Positions 8,027 to 17,163 of a stretch of DNA of 64,000 bases are shown piece after piece (position 1 is the stretch's first letter; every line of letters begins with the position of its first letter). The notes beneath the pieces are model-generated. The model was not told where the DNA came from, did not search any database, and saw only the letters and a program-made list of their open reading frames with translations. Made by a program: the position numbers and the translations under genes. The stretch lies in contig NZ_NNRL01000164.1 in assembly GCF_002252505.1 (NCBI RefSeq), forward strand, positions 1-64,000, read 5' to 3'. The DNA comes from Brucella grignonensis. Its GTDB lineage: Bacteria; Pseudomonadota; Alphaproteobacteria; Rhizobiales; Rhizobiaceae.

Positions 8027-10270
8027 ATGATGCGCCAATATGAGCTTGTGGAGCGTGTTCAGCGATACAAGCCTGACGTCAATGAGGCGCTTCTCAACAA
8101 GGCGTATGTTTATGCCATGCAGAAGCATGGCAGCCAGAAGCGCGCATCTGGGGATCCATATTTTTCACACCCACTCGAAGTCGCAGCAATTCTCACGGAT
8201 ATGCATCTGGATGAGGCAACCATTGCGATTGCTCTCCTGCATGATACGATTGAAGATACCACGGCGACGCGACAGGAAATCGACCAGCTGTTCGGCCCGG
8301 AGATCGGTAAGCTCGTCGAAGGTCTGACCAAGCTCAAGAAGCTTGATCTGGTTTCCAAAAAGGCCGTGCAGGCGGAAAACCTTCGCAAGCTGTTGCTGGC
8401 TATCTCCGAAGATGTGCGCGTGCTTCTGGTGAAGCTTGCAGATCGACTGCACAATATGCGTACCCTTGGCGTGATGCGCGAAGACAAGCGCCTGCGCATT
8501 GCCGAAGAAACCATGGATATCTATGCGCCGCTTGCTGGCCGTATGGGCATGCAGGACACACGCGAAGAACTCGAAGAACTGGCCTTCCGCTATATCAACC
8601 CGGACGCGTGGCGTGCGGTAACGGACCGGCTCGCTGAACTCCTAGAAAAGAACCGTGGCCTTCTGCAGAAGATTGAAGAAGACCTGTCTGAGATTTTTCA
8701 GAAGAACGGCATCAAGGCGAGCGTCAAAAGCCGTCAGAAGAAGCCGTGGTCGGTTTTCCGTAAAATGGAAACCAAGGGCCTGTCGTTCGAACAGCTTTCC
8801 GATATTTTCGGCTTCCGCGTTATGGTTGAATCCACACAGGACTGCTACCGCGCGCTTGGTCTGATCCACACGACGTGGTCGATGGTTCCGGGCCGGTTCA
8901 AAGACTATATTTCGACGCCCAAGCAAAACGACTACCGTTCGATCCACACGACGATTATCGGTCCATCGCGCCAGCGTATCGAGTTGCAGATCCGCACGCG
9001 CGTCATGGATGAAATTGCAGAATTCGGTGTTGCCGCTCATTCGATTTACAAGGATCGCGGCAGCGCCAGCAATCCACATCAGATTTCGACCGAAACCAAT
9101 GCTTATGCTTGGTTGCGTCAGACCATTGAGCAGCTTTCCGAAGGCGATAATCCGGAAGAGTTCCTCGAACACACAAAGCTGGAATTGTTTCAGGATCAGG
9201 TCTTCTGCTTTACGCCGAAGGGTCGTCTTATTGCGCTGCCGCGTGGTGCCACGCCAATCGATTTCGCCTATGCGGTTCACACCGATATTGGCGATAGCTG
9301 TGTTGGTGCGAAGGTCAATGGTCGCATTATGCCGTTGATGACCGAGCTTAAAAACGGCGATGAAGTCGACATTATTCGTTCCAAGGCGCAGGTTCCGCCT
9401 GCCGCATGGGAGTCGCTTGTTGCGACAGGCAAGGCGCGTGCTGCGATCCGCCGTGCAACGCGTTCTGCCGTTCGCAAGCAGTATTCCGGTCTTGGTATGC
9501 GTATTCTTGAGCGGGCTTTTGAGCGCGCTGGGAAGCCTTTCAGTAAGGATATTCTCAAGCCTGGTTTGCCGCGCCTCGCGCGCAAAGAGGTCGAGGATGT
9601 TCTGGCTGCTGTCGGTCGTGGTGAATTGCCGTCGACTGATGTGGTGAAGGCGGTTTATCCGGATTATCAGGATACCCGCGTCACCTCGCAGAACAGCCCG
9701 GCGAAAACTGGGGAAAAGGGCTGGTTCAATATTCAGAACGCAGCCGGCATGATCTTCAAGGTGCCGGAAGGTTCCGAAGGCGCAGAAAAGCCAGAAACGA
9801 CGGGCGAAAAGCCAAAACGCAAGGCCGTGCCGATCCGAGGCACCAATTCCGACTTGCCGGTGCGTTTTGCCCCGGAAGGGGCTGTGCCGGGCGACCGTAT
9901 CGTCGGTATCATGCAGCCGGGTGCAGGTATCACGATCTATCCGATCCAGTCACCGGCACTGACCGCTTATGACGATCAGCCTGAGCGCTGGATTGACGTG
10001 CGCTGGGACATTGATGAGGGGATGCATGAACGCTTCCCGGCCCGGGTCAGTGTGTCGGCAATTAATTCACCGGGATCTCTGGCTGAAATTGCGCAGATCG
10101 TTGCGTCGAATGACGCCAATATTCATAATCTCTCAATGGTGCGAACCGCGCCCGATTTTACTGAAATGATCATTGACGTTGAAGTGTGGGACCTTAAACA
10201 CCTCAATCGTATCATTTCTCAATTGAAAGAAAGCGCAAGCGTCAGTGGCGCAAGGCGCGTGAACGGATAA
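8027..10270 (+). CDS. rsh: Bifunctional (p)ppGpp synthetase/hydrolase (Rsh, RelA/SpoT family)
   Basis: The protein has 747 aa and makes and degrades the alarmone (p)ppGpp. The order of domains is complete. The N-terminal HD hydrolase has FSHPLEVA with His48 and ALLHDTIEDT with His72-Asp73 (about 25-200). The synthetase domain (about 240-370) contains GRFKDYIS, the RxKD version found in bifunctional enzymes. A TGS domain (FTPKGRLIALPRGATPIDFA) lies near 390-450, and the C-terminal ACT domain (about 670-747) begins at VSVSAINSPGSLAEIA. A GGGAG site lies 10 nt before the first of two adjacent ATG codons. In Brucella, Rsh controls stress survival and virB expression. It is followed after 6 bp by pyrE. 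Confidence 0.98.
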   Translation: MMRQYELVERVQRYKPDVNEALLNKAYVYAMQKHGSQKRASGDPYFSHPLEVAAILTDMHLDEATIAIALLHDTIEDTTATRQEIDQLFGPEIGKLVEGLTKLKKLDLVSKKAVQAENLRKLLLAISEDVRVLLVKLADRLHNMRTLGVMREDKRLRIAEETMDIYAPLAGRMGMQDTREELEELAFRYINPDAWRAVTDRLAELLEKNRGLLQKIEEDLSEIFQKNGIKASVKSRQKKPWSVFRKMETKGLSFEQLSDIFGFRVMVESTQDCYRALGLIHTTWSMVPGRFKDYISTPKQNDYRSIHTTIIGPSRQRIELQIRTRVMDEIAEFGVAAHSIYKDRGSASNPHQISTETNAYAWLRQTIEQLSEGDNPEEFLEHTKLELFQDQVFCFTPKGRLIALPRGATPIDFAYAVHTDIGDSCVGAKVNGRIMPLMTELKNGDEVDIIRSKAQVPPAAWESLVATGKARAAIRRATRSAVRKQYSGLGMRILERAFERAGKPFSKDILKPGLPRLARKEVEDVLAAVGRGELPSTDVVKAVYPDYQDTRVTSQNSPAKTGEKGWFNIQNAAGMIFKVPEGSEGAEKPETTGEKPKRKAVPIRGTNSDLPVRFAPEGAVPGDRIVGIMQPGAGITIYPIQSPALTAYDDQPERWIDVRWDIDEGMHERFPARVSVSAINSPGSLAEIAQIVASNDANIHNLSMVRTAPDFTEMIIDVEVWDLKHLNRIISQLKESASVSGARRVNG

Positions 10271-10276
10271 GGCACA

Positions 10277-10855
10277 ATGAAAACCGAAGACGTCCTTGCT
10301 GTCTTCCGCGAAGCGGGAGCGATCCTTGAAGGCCATTTCATTCTAACCTCAGGCCTGCGTAGCCCGATCTTCTTGCAGAAGGCACGCGTTTTCATGCATG
10401 CCGACAAGACCGAAAAGCTCTGCAAGGCATTGGCCGAGAAAATCAAGGCAGCGGATATCGGAAAGATCGACTATGTCGTCGGGCCAGCAATCGGTGGACT
10501 TATTCCGTCCTACGAAACCTCGCGCCATCTGGGTGTGCCATCGGTATGGGTAGAACGCGAGAATGGTGTGTTCCGTTTACGCCGCTTCGATGTGCCAAAG
10601 GGATCGCGCGTCGTGATCGTGGAAGATATCGTCACAACGGGCCTCTCGATTCGTGAAACCATTGATTGCATGAAGGATATCGGCATCGAAGTCGTAGCCG
10701 CCGCTTGTATTGTGGATCGTTCAGCGGGCAAGGCGGATGTCGGCACAAAGCTCATCTCGCTTGCCGAATATGAAGTGCCAGCCTATTCGCCAGACAATTT
10801 GCCGCCGGAATTGGCTGCAATCCCTGCGATTAAGCCAGGTAGCCGCAATATCTAA
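10277..10855 (+). CDS. pyrE: Orotate phosphoribosyltransferase
   Basis: The protein has 192 aa and transfers phosphoribose from PRPP to orotate, giving OMP, in pyrimidine synthesis. The PRPP-binding signature [11 protein letters not shown] lies near residues 115-125, and the dimer loop region follows [13 protein letters not shown]. The length equals that of Brucella and rhizobial PyrE, which are shorter than the E. coli enzyme. It starts 6 bp after rsh and is presumably co-transcribed. A second pyrimidine gene (dihydroorotase) lies about 12 kb further on. Confidence 0.97.
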   Translation: MKTEDVLAVFREAGAILEGHFILTSGLRSPIFLQKARVFMHADKTEKLCKALAEKIKAADIGKIDYVVGPAIGGLIPSYETSRHLGVPSVWVERENGVFRLRRFDVPKGSRVVIVEDIVTTGLSIRETIDCMKDIGIEVVAAACIVDRSAGKADVGTKLISLAEYEVPAYSPDNLPPELAAIPAIKPGSRNI

Positions 10856-10993
10856 GCGGCTCTCACTATAATATTGATTTAATGGATGTGGTTTCTGCCC
10901 TGCGGCGAAATTGCGCTTTGCGGTATTTGTTTCGTACCCTTAATTTAGAGGGAAGGGCAAGCCCATGCCCGTCCCCCTGTTTAGGAATATGTC

Positions 10994-11743
10994 GTGGCTG
11001 TTGTGCCTCTAGTTTTCGATCCAAAATCTCCTTATCGGGCTCCATGCGGTGTATGCGTCGATTGCGATGTACGTCGCATGGCGGTTTGCTCCGCACTCGA
11101 TGATGGCGATCTTGGCGCGCTTGAGGCCATCATGACCTCCAAGAAGCTTGATGCGAACGAGATGCTGGTGGAAGAGGGCGAGCCGAAGCGCCGGGTTTTC
11201 AGCCTGACTTCGGGTATGCTGCGCATCTATACATCACTGCCTGATGGGCGTCGCCAGATTGCAGGGTTTCTGGTTCCCGGCGACTATCTGGGTCTAGCCG
11301 ATGATGATGTTTATTCGCAATCGGCTGAGGCTGTTGTTCCTTCGGTCCTCTGTGCTTTTTCGTCTAAAGAGATGGAAGCATTGATGAACAGCTTTCCGAA
11401 GCTCAAGGAGCGTCTTCACCAGATGACGCGTGAAGCGCTGCGTACCGCGCGTGATAATCAGCTTGTGCTGGGGCGCCTTGCACCAGTGGAAAAGCTTGCA
11501 AGTTTCCTTCTGGTCTTGGCTGCGCGCGCTGAAAAGCGAGGTGAAAAGGCCAATCTCGTTCACTTGGCAATGAACCGCACAGATATTGCCGATTATCTCG
11601 GTCTGACGATTGAAACAGTCAGCCGCAGCTTCACCAAGCTAAAGACGCAAGGCCTTATCCAGTTACTTGATGCGAACACCGTCGAGATATTGTCGCGTCG
11701 TTCGCTTGCGGCTGTTGCCGGCATGGATATCGAAGCGATGTGA
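10994..11743 (+). CDS. fnrN: FNR-type oxygen-sensing transcription regulator (FnrN)
   Basis: The protein has 249 aa in the Crp/Fnr family. The N terminus carries Cys18-x2-Cys21-x2-Cys24-x7-Cys32, and a further Cys120 sits in the effector domain. This is the arrangement expected for an oxygen-labile 4Fe-4S cluster as in FNR/FnrN. The cyclic-nucleotide-like beta roll spans about 45-140. The DNA-recognition helix is in DIADYLGLTIETVSRSFTKL with the ExxSR residues that read TTGAT half sites. Translation starts at a GTG with AGGA upstream; the same frame has a stop at 10982, so no longer start is possible. A perfect FNR box lies 200 bp downstream, in front of hemN. A TATAAT hexamer is visible at 10867-10872, but no good partner hexamer. 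Confidence 0.93.
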   Translation: MAVVPLVFDPKSPYRAPCGVCVDCDVRRMAVCSALDDGDLGALEAIMTSKKLDANEMLVEEGEPKRRVFSLTSGMLRIYTSLPDGRRQIAGFLVPGDYLGLADDDVYSQSAEAVVPSVLCAFSSKEMEALMNSFPKLKERLHQMTREALRTARDNQLVLGRLAPVEKLASFLLVLAARAEKRGEKANLVHLAMNRTDIADYLGLTIETVSRSFTKLKTQGLIQLLDANTVEILSRRSLAAVAGMDIEAM

Positions 11744-11761
11744 TCCTGCTTCGATCAGAAC

Positions 11762-11816
11762 AAGATGCATGTAAAAACAAATGATTAGAGCGCCAATCTG
11801 ATTCAATAAGATCGCT
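11762..11816 (+). repeat. Intergenic palindromic repeat, partial copy 3a
   Basis: It holds the GTAAAAACAAAT...TTAGAGCGCC segment followed by a degenerate ATCTGATT..ATAAGATCG hairpin. The stem arm module is missing or decayed. Confidence 0.6.
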
Positions 11817-11830
11817 TTATACTCTGACAG

Positions 11831-11883
11831 AAATGCGAAGCAGTTTTGCGTTGGTATATGTTTCAGAAGAATAGATAGAGCGG
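11831..11883 (+). repeat. Intergenic palindromic repeat, partial copy 3b
   Basis: AAATGCGAAGCAGTTTTGCG followed by AGAATAGATAGAGCGG is a second, degenerate copy of the same family, directly after copy 3a. Confidence 0.55.
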
Positions 11884-11943
11884 TTCCAACACTTAAATCC
11901 TACATCGAACTCTACCGGTCCCTATTTATTTGTTTTCATTTCG

Positions 11944-11957
11944 TTGATTCAAATCAA
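11944..11957. promoter_or_regulatory. FNR/FnrN box (anaerobox) upstream of hemN
   Basis: TTGATTCAAATCAA matches the FNR consensus TTGAT-N4-ATCAA at every position. If it is centred at -41.5, as in class II activated promoters, transcription would start near 11992, and a weak -10 would fall at 11980-11985. FnrN is encoded just upstream. FNR control of hemN is established in other proteobacteria; for this copy it is inference. Confidence 0.85.
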
Positions 11958-12044
11958 TGAAGATTTCTTAAACGACGACTACACCTGATCGTGGAAATTG
12001 ACGCAGCACAGTCAAGTGCTGCTCGGTCTTAACGAGGTGAACAG

Positions 12045-12209
12045 GTGTCATTGTGGTTGGCAATTACAATATCGGCTGTCATGCATGCGGGCTTCCTTGC
12101 CGCATCATGCCGACTTGCCCCGCAGAATGTTCGTCCTCGTCCAGTGCGCGTGGTTGCGACAGGCTATCACCGGAACGCAAGGCTGGCGGAGTGGAATCAT
12201 CATGCATGA
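12045..12209 (+). CDS. Possible small leader ORF overlapping the hemN start, 54 aa
   Basis: A GTG at 12045 has GAGGTG just upstream and opens a frame of 54 codons. Residues 2-22 are hydrophobic (SLWLAITISAVMHAGFLAA) and the rest is basic. Its TGA at 12207-12209 overlaps the first codons of hemN by 8 bp, an arrangement that allows translational coupling. An internal ATG exists at codon 13. It is the only thing that explains the roughly 200-nt leader between the FNR box and hemN, but it may be chance. Confidence 0.35.
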   Translation: MSLWLAITISAVMHAGFLAASCRLAPQNVRPRPVRVVATGYHRNARLAEWNHHA

Positions 12210-13536
12210 AGCCACGATAAGACGTTATGCGGCACTTGCCGTGCCTCGCTACACTTCGTTCCCAACGGCCGTGGATTTCACACCGATCACGCCTGACAGC
12301 ACAAAGCGTTGGTTGCGTCAGATAGGCCCGGAAGAAAGCGTTTCGCTTTATATCCACGTGCCGTATTGCAAAGAAATCTGTCACTATTGCGGCTGCCATT
12401 CCAAGATGGCGGTTCGCGAAGATGTCATCGAGAATTTCGTTGTCGCGCTCTTAAGCGAGATTGAAACTGTAAGTGCAAGTCTGACGGCGCGTCCGCAGGT
12501 CGTGCACCTACATTGGGGTGGGGGCACTCCTTCTATTCTTCATGCCACGCAGTTCAAGCGGATCATGGCGGCTCTTCGTCTGGCATTCGATTTCCATCCG
12601 GATATGGAGCACGCCATTGAGCTTGACCCGCGCACGGTCAATCCCATTCTGGTAAAGACCTTGTCCTTGATGGGTGTGAACCGCGCCAGCCTTGGCGTGC
12701 AGGATGTCGACACCGATGTGCAGAAAGCTATTGGCCGCGTTCAGCCAATTGAGACGGTTATCCGTGCTGCAACTTTACTGCGGGAAGTCGGCATCGATAA
12801 ACTCAACTTCGATCTGATCTACGGTCTGCCGCTGCAAACGATTGAGACATTGCGTGAGACGTGCAAGCGGGTTGCTGAACTCAAGCCTGATCGTGTTGCC
12901 TGTTTTGGCTACGCGCATCTGCCGCAACGTCGCGCCAATCAGCGACTGATTGATGAGAACAGTCTGCCAGATGCTGATGAGCGTTTCGCACAGGCAAGTG
13001 CTGTAGCAGAAAGCTTTCTTGGTTTCGGTTATCTACCCGTGGGCATTGACCACTTTGCATTGCCCGATGATACACTGGCCATTGCGGCAGAAAATGGCAC
13101 GTTGCATCGCAATTTCCAGGGATACACAACGGATCGTTGCCAAACATTGATTGGGCTAGGCCCATCGTCGATTTCGCAATATCCAGCGGGTTACACGCAG
13201 AATATTTCCGATGTGGGACAATACAGCAAACGCGTTGTGGCGGGAGATCTTGCAACCGTGCGCGGCTACACGATGCGCGACAGTGACAGGCTCCGTGCAG
13301 GCATTATTACGGCGCTTATGTGTAATTTCCGCGTTGATCTGAATGCAACCGCACCGGGCGTTGAGTTCTCCGATGAACTGGCCTTGCTGCGCCCGTTGGT
13401 GGCTGATGGTCTTGTGGAAGTGCACAACGGTGTCATCAGTGCAACGGAAGACGGCAAGCCGCTCATCCGTCTGGTTGCGGCGACATTTGATGAGTTTCGC
13501 AGAGAGAGTATGCACGGCTTCAGTTCCGCCGTGTGA
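12202..13536 (+). CDS. hemN: Oxygen-independent coproporphyrinogen III oxidase
   Basis: The protein has 444 aa. It is a radical-SAM enzyme that decarboxylates coproporphyrinogen III to protoporphyrinogen IX without oxygen in haem synthesis. The start at 12202 is chosen because HemN proteins begin close to the VPRYTSFPTA motif and because GCGGAG lies 8 nt upstream; the frame runs open to 11998 but without features. The cluster motif Cys56-x3-Cys60-x2-Cys63-x-Cys65 (YCKEICHYCGC) is intact, and HLHWGGGTPS near residue 100 is the usual glycine-rich segment. The anaerobox upstream and FnrN next door suggest induction at low oxygen. Confidence 0.96.
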   Translation: MHEATIRRYAALAVPRYTSFPTAVDFTPITPDSTKRWLRQIGPEESVSLYIHVPYCKEICHYCGCHSKMAVREDVIENFVVALLSEIETVSASLTARPQVVHLHWGGGTPSILHATQFKRIMAALRLAFDFHPDMEHAIELDPRTVNPILVKTLSLMGVNRASLGVQDVDTDVQKAIGRVQPIETVIRAATLLREVGIDKLNFDLIYGLPLQTIETLRETCKRVAELKPDRVACFGYAHLPQRRANQRLIDENSLPDADERFAQASAVAESFLGFGYLPVGIDHFALPDDTLAIAAENGTLHRNFQGYTTDRCQTLIGLGPSSISQYPAGYTQNISDVGQYSKRVVAGDLATVRGYTMRDSDRLRAGIITALMCNFRVDLNATAPGVEFSDELALLRPLVADGLVEVHNGVISATEDGKPLIRLVAATFDEFRRESMHGFSSAV

Positions 13537-13657
13537 GAGATTGCAGGCACATTGCAGCAAAAGACATCGCAATGTGCGCCAGAACAAAGAAGTAGAGTGC
13601 ATTTCACTCTATTCAGAGCTGCCGCTGAACCGGGCCGTCAAAAGGTCAGTGGCATTA

Positions 13658-13700
13658 GGAGCACCGTTCGTTGGGGGATGAGCGGTGCTCCACTTTTTTT
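13658..13700 (+). terminator. Rho-independent terminator after hemN
   Basis: GGAGCACCG (13658-13666) pairs with CGGTGCTCC (13683-13691) and is followed by ACTTTTTTT. It lies between the convergent hemN and MFS genes. Confidence 0.85.
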
Positions 13701-13717
13701 GAACTGTCTGTGCTGTC

Positions 13718-14923
13718 CTATCGAGCTTTCTCAATCTTCGGCAGAAAGATGGTCAGCAATCCGAGAAGCGGAAGATAAGAGCAGATCTGATAGACAAACT
13801 CGATGCTCGTCCGGTCTGCCACTACACCCAGCGCTGCCGCCGCAATGCCGGCGATGCCAAATGCAAGGCCGAAGAACAGTCCTGACACCATCCCCACGCG
13901 TCCCGGCAGCAATTCCTGTGCGAAAACAATGATTGCAGGGAAAGCGGAAGCCAGCACGAAACCAATTATAATGGTCAGAACCGCTGTGACTTCGAGGTTT
14001 GCGTAAGGCAATGCCAGTGTGAAGGGCACGATACCGAGGATCGAAACCCAGATCACTGTGCGCGTACCGATCTTGTCGCCGATGGGGCCTCCGACAATTG
14101 TACCTGCTGCAACGGCACCAAGGAACAGGAACAGCAGCAACTGCGATGCCTGAACGGTTACGCCAAAATGGCTGATCGTATAGAAGGTGTAGTAGCTCGT
14201 GAGGCTCGCCATATAGACATACTTGGTGAAGATCAGCATGGCGAGCACGGAGATTGAGGCAATAACCTTGTTGCGCGGCAGCGGCAGTGTCTTGTCAGGC
14301 TTCGGCTTGCTCTTGTTGGCGAGATTATGCTGGTTGTACCAGTTTCCGACATACCAGAGCAGTACCATGCCAATCAGTGCAGCGATCGAGAACCAGGATA
14401 CGCTGGCCTGCCCGAAAGGCAGAACAATAAAAGCTGCAAGCAACGGGCCGATGGACGAGCCGAAATTGCCACCCACCTGGAACAGTGACTGTGCGAAACC
14501 ATGACGACCGCCAGATGCGAGACGTGCAACGCGTGCCGCTTCCGGATGGAATACCGATGAACCGAAGCCGATGAAGGCTGCACCGAGAAGCAGAATGGAA
14601 TAGTGATGCGCGGTCGCAAGCAGGAGCAAACCGATCAGCGTACAACCCATGCCGAATGGCAGCGAATAGGGCATTGGACGACGGTCGGTATAAATGCCCA
14701 CAATTGGCTGCAAGATCGACGCCGTGACCTGAAAGGTGAAGGTGAGCAAGCCGATCTGCCAGAAAGACAGGCTGTAATTGTCCTTGAGCATCGGATAGAT
14801 GGCCGGAAGAAGCGACTGCATCATGTCGTTCAGGAAATGGCCCATACTCGTAGCCAGAATAATGGCGAGAACCGTATTGTTTGCGCCAGTGTTTGAAGGC
14901 TGCTCGGCAGCACTCATGCTCAT
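13718..14923 (-). CDS. MFS efflux transporter, fosmidomycin-resistance (Fsr) type
   Basis: The protein has 401 aa with about 12 predicted membrane helices. The first loop-helix (MGHFLNDMMQSLLPAIYPML, then FWQIGLLTFTFQ) and GFGSSVFHPEAARVA in helix 4 are signatures of the Fsr branch of the major facilitator superfamily, proton-driven exporters in the inner membrane. Substrate cannot be read from sequence; the name comes from E. coli Fsr, which exports fosmidomycin when overproduced. It is transcribed away from an AraC-family regulator, which is its likely controller. The start lies about 12 nt after a weak purine-rich site. Confidence 0.9.
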   Translation of the reverse strand: MSMSAAEQPSNTGANNTVLAIILATSMGHFLNDMMQSLLPAIYPMLKDNYSLSFWQIGLLTFTFQVTASILQPIVGIYTDRRPMPYSLPFGMGCTLIGLLLLATAHHYSILLLGAAFIGFGSSVFHPEAARVARLASGGRHGFAQSLFQVGGNFGSSIGPLLAAFIVLPFGQASVSWFSIAALIGMVLLWYVGNWYNQHNLANKSKPKPDKTLPLPRNKVIASISVLAMLIFTKYVYMASLTSYYTFYTISHFGVTVQASQLLLFLFLGAVAAGTIVGGPIGDKIGTRTVIWVSILGIVPFTLALPYANLEVTAVLTIIIGFVLASAFPAIIVFAQELLPGRVGMVSGLFFGLAFGIAGIAAAALGVVADRTSIEFVYQICSYLPLLGLLTIFLPKIEKAR

Positions 14924-14978
14924 AGTCCTACTCCGAAGATAATCCGTGAGGGAAATTTCCCCATAATTTGCGTTGGTT

Positions 14979-15025
14979 GGGCAGGAAGCTCAATTCGAAT
15001 GTTTTCGAATATTTCTAACCTGCCC
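14979..15025. promoter_or_regulatory. Candidate operator in the MFS/AraC divergent promoter
   Basis: GGGCAGG (14979-14985) and its complement CCTGCCC (15019-15025) flank a directly repeated TTCGAAT (14994-15000 and 15004-15010, 10-bp period). The layout resembles a regulator site between divergent genes. No footprint knowledge supports it. Confidence 0.35.
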
Positions 15026-15058
15026 CTTTCATAATTAGATTGTTTCGCGCCTGCTTTC

Positions 15059-15979
15059 GTGATTTGGTCCATTACTTTCGAGAGTGGGCCAAACCAGATG
15101 AAGCCAAAATCGCCTCCGGGGCTCCTGTTGCCGGGCAGTGAGGACCTGCAAAAGTTCCATGAACAGCGTATCGAGATGCTGGAACGCCTGAGCGGGCCAG
15201 TGATCGCGCTGCCGACAAAATATCCGGATGGCTATTTTGTACCGCGTCACAGCCACAGTCGAGCACAGCTCTTGTGTGCTTCGCAAGGCGTGGTTCTGGT
15301 GACGACCGATGCCGGTCGCTGGTTGATCCCGGGGGATCACGCGATGTGGATTCCTGCAGGTGTAAAACATTCCGTCGAAATTGTCGGCGATGTTTTCATG
15401 CGCTCAATTTATATCGCGCTTGATGCCATTTCGGGCGTGCCTGACTATTTACACGTGGTTGGCATGACCGATCTGATGCGTTGCCTCATCATTGATGCGA
15501 CGTCGGTCGACAGCATTCCTGAACCGGGCAGTCGCGACGCTCTGGTGATTGAGTTGATCCTCAGAGATCTGCACACCTTGCCACAACGGCCGCTCGGCTT
15601 GCCTTTCCCGTCAGATCCGCGTCTGCAAAATCTCTGCCGTCAATTTGTGAAGAAGCCTTCCGCGCGCGCGACAATCGATGATTGGGCGGATCGCATGGCG
15701 ATGAGCCGTCGCTCATTCACCCGCCACTTTCAGCGCGAGACAGGCATAAGCTTGTCTGTGTGGCGCCAGCAGGCATGCCTGTTTGCTGCCGTTCCACGCC
15801 TTACGGAAGGCGAAGCAGTTACGAGCGTGGCGCTTGATCTGGGCTATGATAGTGTTTCCGCCTTTACGACAATGTTTCGCCGTATGCTGGGTGTATCACC
15901 GAAGTTCTATTTGCCGCGTCTTGATGGAGTACGCTTCGAGCGTAGCGATAGGATCTCTGCCGCATCGGTTGAACAATAA
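15059..15979 (+). CDS. AraC-family transcription regulator with cupin sensor domain
   Basis: The protein has 306 aa (293 aa if translation starts at the Met at 15098). The N-terminal cupin-type domain includes FVPRHSHSRAQLL and IPGDHAMWIPAGVKHSV. The C-terminal pair of helix-turn-helix motifs includes DDWADRMAMSRRSFTRHFQ and VTSVALDLGYDSVSAFTTMF, closing with GVSPKFY. This is the layout of single-gene local regulators. It is divergent from an Fsr-type exporter across 135 bp, so its inducer is probably a substrate of that pump. The effector is unknown. Confidence 0.88.
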   Translation: MIWSITFESGPNQMKPKSPPGLLLPGSEDLQKFHEQRIEMLERLSGPVIALPTKYPDGYFVPRHSHSRAQLLCASQGVVLVTTDAGRWLIPGDHAMWIPAGVKHSVEIVGDVFMRSIYIALDAISGVPDYLHVVGMTDLMRCLIIDATSVDSIPEPGSRDALVIELILRDLHTLPQRPLGLPFPSDPRLQNLCRQFVKKPSARATIDDWADRMAMSRRSFTRHFQRETGISLSVWRQQACLFAAVPRLTEGEAVTSVALDLGYDSVSAFTTMFRRMLGVSPKFYLPRLDGVRFERSDRISAASVEQ

Positions 15980-16020
15980 TAACAATTGTCTCGGTGCTTA
16001 GAGAACAGTATGAGAAGCCT

Positions 16021-16596
16021 ATGTTATTCCAACGTCGAAATCCGCCGACCCGCAAAGAGCGCCTAAGGCTGCTCGTCTGGCCGCGCCGCTCCTTCGCCCG
16101 CTCGTTTAAATATGGCGGCAAGCGTGTGCTACGCATTACTGCGTCTCCACATGCAGTGGCCGCAGGACTGGCCGTTGGCGTCTTTTCGGCTTTTACACCG
16201 TTCTTTGGTTTTCACCTGATTATTGCAATTGTTCTGGCATATTTTCTGGCCGGTAACATTGCTGCAGCAGCGCTGGGCACCACACTTGCCAATCCTCTGA
16301 CGCTCCCGTTTATCTGGGGTAGCACTTATGAGCTTGGCCGCTTTGTCATCAGCGGGGATATCGAAAGCGCGCCGCCTTTGCATTTGGGACACGCACTTCA
16401 AACGATGAAGTTCGGAGAAGTCTGGACACCTCTGCTCAAGCCGATGTTGTTCGGTTCGACCATACTTGGAGCAGTTTTTGCGGTGATTGCCTATTTTGTG
16501 ACGCGTTTTGCAGTCACGGCCTTCCGTCGTCGCAGGCTCGAACGACTTGCCGAAAAACACAATAAGCACCATGCCCGGGAGCCGCAGAAAATATGA
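16021..16596 (+). CDS. DUF2062 membrane protein
   Basis: The protein has 191 aa from the ATG at 16021, which has GAGAAG 6 nt upstream; a Met nine codons earlier is less likely. After a basic N terminus come hydrophobic segments around 55-95 and 140-165. [23 protein letters not shown] followed by [12 protein letters not shown] is the DUF2062 signature. The family has no settled biochemical role. Its stop overlaps acpS by 4 bp (ATGA), so the two are translationally coupled, as in many rhizobia. Confidence 0.88.
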   Translation: MLFQRRNPPTRKERLRLLVWPRRSFARSFKYGGKRVLRITASPHAVAAGLAVGVFSAFTPFFGFHLIIAIVLAYFLAGNIAAAALGTTLANPLTLPFIWGSTYELGRFVISGDIESAPPLHLGHALQTMKFGEVWTPLLKPMLFGSTILGAVFAVIAYFVTRFAVTAFRRRRLERLAEKHNKHHAREPQKI

Positions 16597-16997
16597 TCAT
16601 CGGCATTGGCAGCGATCTGATTGATATCCGCCGCATTGAAAAGACGCTCGAAAAGCACGGTGACCGTTTCACCCAACGTGTTTTTACCGAGGTTGAACAA
16701 GCAAAATCAGATGGGCGCAGACAGCGCGCTGCATCTTATGCAAAGCGTTTCGCCGCAAAAGAAGCTTGTTCCAAAGCGCTTGGCACGGGGCTTTCGAATG
16801 GCGTTTTCTGGCGCGATATGGGGGTGGTGAATACACCTTCCGGCAAGCCGACCATGCAGCTGACTGGCGGCGCGGCTGAGCAACTGAAGCGCATGCTGCC
16901 AAAAGGCAAACGCGCTGCCATACATCTGACAATTACCGATGATTTTCCTCTAGCGCAGGCTTTTGTCATTATCGAAGCGCTGCCAGAAACCGAGTAA
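16593..16997 (+). CDS. acpS: Holo-[acyl-carrier-protein] synthase
   Basis: The protein has 134 aa and transfers 4'-phosphopantetheine from CoA to the serine of apo-ACP, activating fatty-acid synthesis. Magnesium-binding Asp8 ([10 protein letters not shown]) and Glu57 in [16 protein letters not shown] are present, with the conserved Lys61. Size matches the family. It overlaps the upstream gene by 4 bp and is followed 166 bp later by lepB. Confidence 0.97.
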   Translation: MIIGIGSDLIDIRRIEKTLEKHGDRFTQRVFTEVEQAKSDGRRQRAASYAKRFAAKEACSKALGTGLSNGVFWRDMGVVNTPSGKPTMQLTGGAAEQLKRMLPKGKRAAIHLTITDDFPLAQAFVIIEALPETE

Positions 16998-17163
16998 TGC
17001 ATGTTGCGGAAGAGCGAAAACGCTTTTCCGATAATGGCGTTAACAAAACAATTGCGATTGTGGCAGGTAAACTCCTGCTCATAATCATGCGAGATAGCGG
17101 TGTTTGGATTGCTTCGAGCAACCTTAGCCGTTATTAGATCGCACATCGGCAAGCGGAGATACA

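Noticed and set aside
10874-10887. Possible FNR box upstream of fnrN (TTGATTTAATGGAT)
   Set aside because: Only the left half matches; the right half has four mismatches.
11998-12201. N-terminal extension of HemN by 68 codons
   Set aside because: It begins with TTG without a ribosome site, and HemN proteins start near the VPRYTS motif.
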